This document shows, one piece after another, positions 1 to 4,505 of a stretch of 5,940 nt of DNA. Both the position numbers and the translations under genes were made by a program. The stretch spans positions 1-5,940 of the forward strand of contig DSBB01000202.1 of assembly GCA_011046175.1 (NCBI GenBank), written 5' to 3'. This stretch comes from Candidatus Hydrogenedentota bacterium. Lineage in GTDB: Bacteria; Hydrogenedentota; Hydrogenedentia; Hydrogenedentales; CAITNO01. The stretch's first letter is position 1; each line of letters opens with the position of its first letter. A model generated the notes under the pieces. It searched no databases. It was given only the letters and a program-made list of their open reading frames with translations, and was not told the origin of the DNA.

Positions 1-841
1 ATATGGTGCTTTGCGCCTGGGCGCTGGCGCCGGGATTGTTGATGTCCGTAATCATGAAACGCTCGACACCTTCCATCAGGCGGTATATGGTATTCGAACC
101 GCCATTACCGAGTCCTTCTTCTCCGGGGGTAACCGGTTCAAGTAATGGACCGGTAATGTTCTTATCAATAATTCCCATAATCTTCGCGTCGTTGGGGTTG
201 CTTATGGCGGCGTCAATCATCTCCGGCGTTGCAAAAAGCTGCATCAACCCCATAATAAATTGTGCGGGTCCATCCCCTGAAGTGTCAATATCTCCCACAT
301 TTCCACCTAATGCCTGTACGAGGCCAATTATGGTGTTTATCGGCTCCCGGGGGTCATCATCACTGAGGCGATCAAACACGTAACTTATATACATGTAACT
401 TTCACCTATGGTGTAAGCGCATTCACTGCGCCATTTCATGTAGGTGATACAGGAACTGCCATCATCCAATGTGGCACGTTCTTCTGCGTCGCCTACTGAA
501 GGGTCAGAGGGGCACCAGGCAATCGCGGGATCGGTCAGGTATTCAGGATAAATACTGCTTATTCGCGGGCACGCTATAATCCCCAATCTGTCCCTATCAT
601 ACACATAGTTGTCATTGAGCCAAGGTAATACGCCAAAATTTATCGCCGGGAATTTACCGCCCGGCGCTTCGTTGGCGTACATCTTGAAAACAAGCCCCCA
701 TTGTTTCAGGTTGTTCTGGCAACTGGAACGCCGCGCCGCCTCGCGCGCCCGCGCCAATGCCGGCAGCAAAATGGCGGCGAGAATGCCGATGATGGCAATC
801 ACCACCAGCAACTCAATCAACGTGAACCCTCGTTTGTTCAT
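1..841 (-). CDS. type IV prepilin-like / pseudopilin-like protein with N-terminal methylation motif (3' partial)
   Basis: The N-terminal part of a prepilin-like protein, open for 280 codons from an ATG at 839-841 and continuing beyond the left edge. The start MNKRGFTLIELLVVIAIIGI is a textbook class III signal: basic n-region, prepilin peptidase site between Gly5 and Phe6, Glu10 (Glu+5 of the mature protein), then one hydrophobic helix to about residue 28. It is followed by an Arg/Ala-rich segment and SCQNNLKQ, typical of the large prepilin-like families of Planctomycetes, Lentisphaerae and Hydrogenedentes. A CPSD motif lies at residues 110-113 and an ITDINNP motif near the window edge. In relatives as I remember them, the latter is soon followed by a C-terminal Gly-rich MDGH-type segment, so probably a few dozen residues are missing. 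A ribosome binding site (AAGGAAG, plus-strand 848-854) sits 6 bases before the ATG. The protein is expected to be anchored in the inner membrane or assembled in a pilus or type II secretion-like pseudopilus. Its specific role is unknown, and it is divergent from and apparently unrelated to the sugar genes. Confidence 0.88.
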   Translation of the reverse strand, partial: MNKRGFTLIELLVVIAIIGILAAILLPALARAREAARRSSCQNNLKQWGLVFKMYANEAPGGKFPAINFGVLPWLNDNYVYDRDRLGIIACPRISSIYPEYLTDPAIAWCPSDPSVGDAEERATLDDGSSCITYMKWRSECAYTIGESYMYISYVFDRLSDDDPREPINTIIGLVQALGGNVGDIDTSGDGPAQFIMGLMQLFATPEMIDAAISNPNDAKIMGIIDKNITGPLLEPVTPGEEGLGNGGSNTIYRLMEGVERFMITDINNPGASAQAQSTI

Positions 842-847
842 TGTGCG

Positions 848-854
848 CTTCCTT
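848..854 (-). promoter_or_regulatory. ribosome binding site of the prepilin-like gene
   Basis: On the minus strand this reads AAGGAAG, six bases upstream of the ATG at 839-841. It supports that start codon, which also gives the exact short basic n-region expected of a class III prepilin signal. Confidence 0.7.
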
Positions 855-902
855 TTTTGTCAATCCCGGTTTTTGTTTTACTCTGTCATTCGCCACATAA
901 CC

Positions 903-931
903 ATTTTACACCGCCGTATTGTGGAATACAA
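903..931 (-). promoter_or_regulatory. predicted sigma-70-type promoter of the prepilin-like gene
   Basis: Read on the minus strand, TTGTAT (plus coordinates 926-931) and TAAAAT (903-908) are separated by exactly 17 bases. Both are close to the -35 and -10 consensus. Transcription would start near 896 and leave a leader of roughly 55 bases before the ATG at 841. The match is by eye only; other sigma factors are possible in this phylum. Confidence 0.5.
916..929. repeat. inverted repeat inside the prepilin promoter spacer (possible operator)
   Basis: GTATT (916-920) and AATAC (925-929) form a perfect 5-base dyad around GTGG. An overlapping second dyad, TTGT (919-922) and ACAA (928-931), shares its arms. 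Both lie between or within the -35 and -10 elements of the predicted minus-strand promoter, where a repressor would block RNA polymerase. The arms are short enough to arise by chance. Confidence 0.25.
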
Positions 932-933
932 CA

Positions 934-956
934 CCCAAAACCCCACCCCTTATCCC
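934..956 (-). other. G-quadruplex-type motif upstream of the prepilin promoter
   Basis: On the plus strand four C-runs occur at 934-936, 941-944, 946-949 and 954-956, separated by 4, 1 and 4 bases. The minus strand therefore carries G3-N4-G4-N1-G4-N4-G3, which satisfies the usual four-tract, loop-of-1-to-7 quadruplex rule. It ends two bases before the predicted -35 element and is on the non-template strand of the prepilin gene. Folding in vivo is an inference. Confidence 0.55.
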
Positions 957-1051
957 TGATCTCTATAGCGTCTTCAATCATAATGGATTTTTGGGGTCGT
1001 TCCTGTTATGATTACTTTCGTTTCTTCAAATGAATCGTCATAAACGCTGTC

Positions 1052-1057
1052 TATAAT
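1052..1057 (+). promoter_or_regulatory. candidate -10 element for the TetR-family gene
   Basis: A perfect TATAAT lies 25 bases before the ATG at 1082. Transcription would begin near 1064, just upstream of the ribosome binding site at 1071-1079. No convincing -35 hexamer is present at 16-18 bases; AATGAA, at 17, is poor. The short leader implied argues against translation starting at the ATG at 1058. Confidence 0.4.
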
Positions 1058-1070
1058 ATGAACATCGTTC

Positions 1071-1079
1071 GAAAGGGAG
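1071..1079 (+). promoter_or_regulatory. ribosome binding site that decides the TetR start
   Basis: GAAAGGGAG lies immediately before the ATG at 1082-1084, with about five bases from the AAGG core. No such element precedes the in-frame ATG at 1058, which instead abuts a TATAAT sequence. Confidence 0.55.
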
Positions 1080-1081
1080 TT

Positions 1082-1759
1082 ATGAGGCAAAATAAAAGCA
1101 ATTGTCAAACGGTGTCCGTTTCCGAACTGCGCCGCGACCGGGAAAGACAGGAGATGATTGAACGCATCATGGATGCGGCCAGGGAAATGTTTGTTCAGGA
1201 GGGGTACGAGGCGGTAACCCTGCGCAAAATCGCCCGCGCAATCGAGTATTCCCCCGCTTCCATTTACCAATACTTCAAGGACAAGGAATCGCTGGTAAAA
1301 GCGATTATCCAACAGGATCAACAGGACGTCAGACGGGCGATCATGGAATGTATGCAGTTGGACGAACCACGTGAACGACTTACGGAAATGGCGCGTCGTT
1401 ACGCAGATTGGGGCGTTTCCCATCCCAACCATTATCGTCTCCTGCTCGCGCCGCCGGCAAACTGGGCAAAACAGGAAGACGAGTTGCGGCTGAACCGGCC
1501 CACGCCCTTGGAGCAGGAGGCGGTAAAAATTCTCTATGAAAGCGTGAAAGACGCGATGCAGCGCGGAATATTCAAAGAAAAATACCGCGACCCGTCACTG
1601 GTTGCCGCAACGCTTTGGGCGGGCATACATGGGGTTATTATGCTTGAAATTACGATGAGCGAATATGATCGCGCTTTGATAGGCGCCCCGGACATTTTAT
1701 TCGAAGAACGTTTTAACACGCTGAAGGAGGTTTTTCTTGACGGCTTTCTCATGACGTGA
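1082..1759 (+). CDS. TetR/AcrR-family transcriptional regulator with WHG-type C-terminal domain
   Basis: A 225-residue one-component regulator of normal TetR length. An N-terminal DNA-binding domain spans about residues 22-72: AAREMFVQEGYEAVTLRKIA leads into the helix-turn-helix, with the recognition segment SPASIYQYF (57-65) and the usual DKESL after it. The remainder is a helical ligand-binding/dimerisation domain containing LWAGIHGV (178-185), the Trp-x-Gly-x-His-Gly pattern of the WHG (TetR_C_33) type. The first 20 residues are a polar extension. An in-frame ATG at 1058 would add eight residues, but the ribosome binding site at 1071-1079 and the TATAAT at 1052-1057 favour 1082. The gene is divergent from the prepilin gene and 190 bases upstream of the GH2 gene on the same strand. 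It may therefore control the sugar genes, itself, or the divergent promoter. The ligand cannot be read from the sequence. Confidence 0.9.
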   Translation: MRQNKSNCQTVSVSELRRDRERQEMIERIMDAAREMFVQEGYEAVTLRKIARAIEYSPASIYQYFKDKESLVKAIIQQDQQDVRRAIMECMQLDEPRERLTEMARRYADWGVSHPNHYRLLLAPPANWAKQEDELRLNRPTPLEQEAVKILYESVKDAMQRGIFKEKYRDPSLVAATLWAGIHGVIMLEITMSEYDRALIGAPDILFEERFNTLKEVFLDGFLMT

Positions 1760-1761
1760 TG

Positions 1762-1788
1762 CGTTGGTTTTTCTGCCGGAAAACCACG
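1762..1788. repeat. stem-loop just after the TetR stop codon
   Basis: CGT plus GGTTTT (1762-1771, with T1765 bulged) pairs with AAAACC plus ACG (1780-1788) around an 8-base loop. It starts two bases after the TetR stop. It is not followed by a T-run, so it is not a standard intrinsic terminator on the plus strand. It may be a weak attenuating or RNA-stabilising hairpin, or an operator. Confidence 0.3.
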
Positions 1789-1933
1789 ATTGAAACAAGA
1801 ACGATGGCATGGGAGAAAACTTTTATGGACTCCGGCCAACTGTGCTTTAATTGATTGTCAGAAAACCTGAAGGCATGAAACGCCGCAACTTCCCTCGCGG
1901 ATATTACAATGGTATTGTTACCGAGAAAAAAAG

Positions 1934-1941
1934 AAAGGTGA
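1934..1941 (+). promoter_or_regulatory. ribosome binding site that decides the GH2 start
   Basis: AAAGGTGA lies eight bases before the ATG at 1950. This start gives a compact signal peptide. The upstream in-frame candidates (TTG 1851, ATG 1875) lack properly spaced sites: the GAAGG before 1875 is only one base away. Confidence 0.55.
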
Positions 1942-1949
1942 AGAATGTT

Positions 1950-3881
1950 ATGAGAACTGTCAACAGCGTCCGCCGCCGTTTTATCGCCACATTGTGTGCC
2001 GCAACGGTTTTGTTAATTCCGCCCTTACTACTACCGGCCCCTTGTGCCGCCTCGGGAGAATCATCAACCAACCCTGTGCAGGAACCGGAGAAAGAAACAA
2101 TGGAAGCATACCCCTATAAAACGGCCCTGCTCACTAAATGGGGGCGCGGTGTTACCCCGGAAAACGCATGGCCTGAATATCCACGCCCGCTGTTGGCGCG
2201 GAAATCGTGGCAAAATCTTAACGGACTCTGGGACTATGCCGTAACACCTGTAGCGCAAAGGAATCCGCCGGAACAATGGGCGGGAGAAATTCTGGTTCCC
2301 TTTGCTCTGGAATCAAAATTGAGCGGCGTGCAGCGGTTGCTTTCACCGGACGAGGCGTTATGGTATCGGCGCACCGTGACACTCGCGCCCACACAAAATA
2401 AGCGCGTCCTCTTGAATTTTGAGGCTGTGGACTACCGCTGCGAGGTGTGGGTAAACGATACGCTTGTGGGTAGCCACCAAGGCGGCAATACGCCCTTTAC
2501 ATTTGACATTACCGGGGCCGTGCGCCAAGGTGATAATGAAATCCTGATCCGCGTTGAAGACGAAACCGAGGCGTGGCAACTGCGCGGCAAGCAGGTGTTG
2601 CAACCCAAAGGCATCTGGTATACCCGTGTCTCAGGCATCTGGCAAACGGTGTGGCTGGAGCAGGTACCGGCAACCTATATTGAGGACTTGGACATCAGCA
2701 CGGACGCGGCAAACGGCGTGATTCGACTTGCGGCAGAAATAAACAACCCTGAACAGGAAATGCGGCTCCGGGTGACCGTAACGGATGATGCGAAAACGGC
2801 TTTTGTCGTGGAAGGCAGCGCCTCCGGCGTTTCCATTTATCCGGACAGCCCCGCGCTCTGGACGCCGGATACGCCCCATCTTTATCATCTCGACATAGAG
2901 TTGCTTGATTCCCGCGGCAATTCCCTGGACAACGTTGAATCGTATGCCGGCATCAGAAGCGTGGGAAAAATGCGCGACGCCAATGACCATCTGCGGTTTA
3001 CCTTGAATGGCGCGCCTCTCTTTCATTGGGGGCCGCTTGACCAGGGGTGGTGGCCGGACGGCCTGCTCACGCCTCCCTCGGACGCAGCAATGCTGTACGA
3101 CATTGAGTTCTTAAAAGCGGCGGGTTTCAACATGATCAGAAAGCATATCAAGAGGGAGCCGCGCCGGTATTATTATCATTGCGACCGACTGGGCATGATG
3201 ATGTGGCAGGATCAGCCCAGCGGCGGCGTGAATCCGCGCTGGACATTCCTCAGCGAAAACCCGGAAGATGCCGAGTGGCCGGATGAACATCACCGACAAT
3301 TTATGTACGAGCTGGAACGTATGATGGACACGCTCAAAAACCATCCCTGCATCGTGGTATGGGTGCCTTTTAACGAGGCGTGGGGACAACACCGCACCCG
3401 GGAGGTCGGCGAGTGGGTGGCCGGGCGTGACCCAAGCCGTTTGGTCAATATCGCCAGTGGCGGCAATTTCTGGCCTGTGGGCGATGTTGCCGACGCCCAC
3501 GCCTATCCTGAGCCGCGCTTCCCCTTTGACCCTGCGCGTTTCATTGATTTCATTAAGGTGATCGGGGAATTCGGCGGCCACGGTTTCCCGGTGGAAGGAC
3601 ATCTGTGGAATCCGGAGCAGAAAAACTGGGGATATGGCAAGCAACTGCCTGAGAATCTGGAAGAATACAAGCAACGCTATCGCGGCTCCATCGAACGGCT
3701 CAATCAATTGCGACAGCAAGGCATAGCGGCGGGCGTTTACACCCAGACGACGGATGTGGAAGTCGAAATCAACGGATTGCTTACCTATGACCGCGAAGTG
3801 GCAAAAATTGCCGCAGAGGAACTGGCGGCAATCCGGTCGGAGTTGTTGCCTGACCTGATCGAAACAACCCGACAACGCTGA
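1950..3881 (+). CDS. secreted glycoside hydrolase family 2 protein (beta-galactosidase/beta-glucuronidase-like)
   Basis: A 643-residue retaining glycosidase of the GH2 superfamily, near the length of beta-glucuronidases and much shorter than LacZ. A signal peptide covers about residues 1-36 (RRR, a hydrophobic stretch, then PCAAS), so it acts in the periplasm or outside. The jelly-roll sugar-binding domain includes LWYRRTV (137-143) and HQGGNTPFTFDIT (from 176). It is followed by GIWYTRVSGIWQTVWLE (221-237), then an immunoglobulin-like domain, and a TIM barrel with FNMIRKHIK (393-401) and MMWQD (417-421). The predicted acid/base is Glu476 in PFNEAWGQ and the predicted nucleophile Glu540 in IGEFGG; both are intact. 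The C-terminal part (GVYTQTTDVE, NGLLTYDR) completes the barrel, and there are no LacZ-type small-chain domains. It lies upstream of lyase and mutarotase–symporter genes, suggesting action on a sialylated or related glycan. Substrate specificity cannot be told from sequence alone. Confidence 0.93.
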   Translation: MRTVNSVRRRFIATLCAATVLLIPPLLLPAPCAASGESSTNPVQEPEKETMEAYPYKTALLTKWGRGVTPENAWPEYPRPLLARKSWQNLNGLWDYAVTPVAQRNPPEQWAGEILVPFALESKLSGVQRLLSPDEALWYRRTVTLAPTQNKRVLLNFEAVDYRCEVWVNDTLVGSHQGGNTPFTFDITGAVRQGDNEILIRVEDETEAWQLRGKQVLQPKGIWYTRVSGIWQTVWLEQVPATYIEDLDISTDAANGVIRLAAEINNPEQEMRLRVTVTDDAKTAFVVEGSASGVSIYPDSPALWTPDTPHLYHLDIELLDSRGNSLDNVESYAGIRSVGKMRDANDHLRFTLNGAPLFHWGPLDQGWWPDGLLTPPSDAAMLYDIEFLKAAGFNMIRKHIKREPRRYYYHCDRLGMMMWQDQPSGGVNPRWTFLSENPEDAEWPDEHHRQFMYELERMMDTLKNHPCIVVWVPFNEAWGQHRTREVGEWVAGRDPSRLVNIASGGNFWPVGDVADAHAYPEPRFPFDPARFIDFIKVIGEFGGHGFPVEGHLWNPEQKNWGYGKQLPENLEEYKQRYRGSIERLNQLRQQGIAAGVYTQTTDVEVEINGLLTYDREVAKIAAEELAAIRSELLPDLIETTRQR

Positions 3882-3921
3882 CATCGTGGCAACCTGTGAA
3901 GCGGGTTTGTTGCGCCCCGAG

Positions 3922-3957
3922 GCGTGCGGGATGGCTTTTCGGCGCTCTGTTGCACGC
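3922..3957. repeat. inverted repeat between the GH2 and lyase genes
   Basis: GCGTGC (3922-3927) and GCACGC (3952-3957) are perfect complements around a 24-base loop, in the 102-base gap after the GH2 stop. A smaller alternative hairpin, CGCC (3913-3916) with GGCG (3921-3924), overlaps it. There is no T-run, and no promoter is apparent in the gap, so transcription from the GH2 gene probably reads through. The repeat may be an RNA stability or processing element, or chance in GC-rich sequence. Confidence 0.25.
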
Positions 3958-3973
3958 GACATAAACTGAAAAC

Positions 3974-3980
3974 AAGGAGA
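3974..3980 (+). promoter_or_regulatory. ribosome binding site of the truncated lyase gene
   Basis: AAGGAGA, a near-consensus site, lies directly upstream of the ATG at 3984-3986. It fixes the start at the conserved family N-terminus (MNKLTGLIAA) and rules out the ATG at 3924, which would add an unrelated 20-residue leader. Confidence 0.75.
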
Positions 3981-3983
3981 TTT

Positions 3984-4505
3984 ATGAATAAATTAACCGG
4001 CCTTATTGCCGCCGCATTCACACCCATGAACGGCAACGGCGGAATAAATCTGAAACTCATTCCAGACATTGTGGCGTTTCTTTTGAAACAAAACATACGC
4101 GGACTTTATGTGTGCGGCAGTACGGGGGAAGGGCCGTCGCTTGCCACGCGGGAAAGGGAGCAGGTTGCGGCGGCCTATGTTGAAGCAGCGGCGGGGCGTA
4201 TTCCCGTAATTGTTCAGGTGGGCCATAATTCGGTCGAGGAGGCGAGGCGTCTGGCGGGACATGCCGCATCCATTGGCGCCGATGCCGTCAGCGCCGTCTC
4301 GCCCTCATATTTTCTGCCGGAAAACATTGCGGCGCTGGTGGAAACCTTTGCCCGCATCGCTGACGCCGCCCCTGCAACGCCTTTCTACTATTACCATATT
4401 CCACGGTTGAGCGGGCTGTCCTTGAGTCCTTTGTCTTTTCTTGAAAAGGCGCAAGACCGCATACCGACTTTGGCAGGCGACAGAGGAACAGAACATGACA
4501 CATAA
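3984..4505 (+). CDS. nanA: C-terminally truncated dihydrodipicolinate synthase / N-acetylneuraminate lyase family protein
   Basis: A 173-residue protein covering only the first part of the (beta/alpha)8 barrel; full-length family members are about 300 residues. The N-terminus GLIAAAFTPM, the carboxylate-binding GSTGEG (45-50), DAVSAVSPSYF (100-110) and YYYHIP with Tyr137 (catalytic tyrosine position) all match N-acetylneuraminate lyase, which splits sialic acid into N-acetylmannosamine and pyruvate. Matching ends at RIPTLAG (159-165). Relatives continue with Ile/Val-Lys-Phe-Thr, where the lysine forms the Schiff base, but here the frame reads DRGTEHDT and stops. The catalytic lysine and roughly 130 residues are absent, so the product is very unlikely to be an active lyase. 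The stop overlaps the start of the downstream mutarotase–symporter gene by 11 bases, as in a tight operon. Possible explanations are a real internal deletion (pseudogene), a retained non-catalytic remnant, or a metagenome assembly collapse. The family call is strong; sialic acid rather than another keto-sugar substrate is inferred mainly from the neighbours. Confidence 0.82.
   Translation: MNKLTGLIAAAFTPMNGNGGINLKLIPDIVAFLLKQNIRGLYVCGSTGEGPSLATREREQVAAAYVEAAAGRIPVIVQVGHNSVEEARRLAGHAASIGADAVSAVSPSYFLPENIAALVETFARIADAAPATPFYYYHIPRLSGLSLSPLSFLEKAQDRIPTLAGDRGTEHDT
4483..4487 (+). promoter_or_regulatory. ribosome binding site of the mutarotase–symporter gene, inside the lyase frame
   Basis: GAGGA lies seven bases upstream of the ATG at 4495-4497, within the non-homologous tail of the truncated lyase. 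It supports the ATG at 4495 and an 11-base overlap with possible translational coupling. Confidence 0.6.

Noticed and set aside
848..865. TTGACA on the minus strand just upstream of the prepilin start, resembling a consensus -35.
   Set aside because: It is too close to the ATG at 841 to leave room for a -10 element and leader; the 926-931/903-908 pair fits better.
974..1432. A 152-codon minus-strand frame overlapping the TetR gene.
   Set aside because: It is opposite the helix-turn-helix coding region and shows no family motif.
1851..1949. N-terminal extension of the GH2 protein from TTG 1851 or ATG 1875.
   Set aside because: Neither has a properly spaced ribosome binding site, and both would put a long charged segment before the signal peptide. 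The ATG at 1950 has both a good site and a normal signal peptide.
3111..3962. A 283-codon open frame on the minus strand opposite the GH2 gene.
   Set aside because: It lies entirely antisense to the well-supported GH2 catalytic domain and its product has no recognisable motif. GC-rich coding sequence often leaves the opposite strand open.
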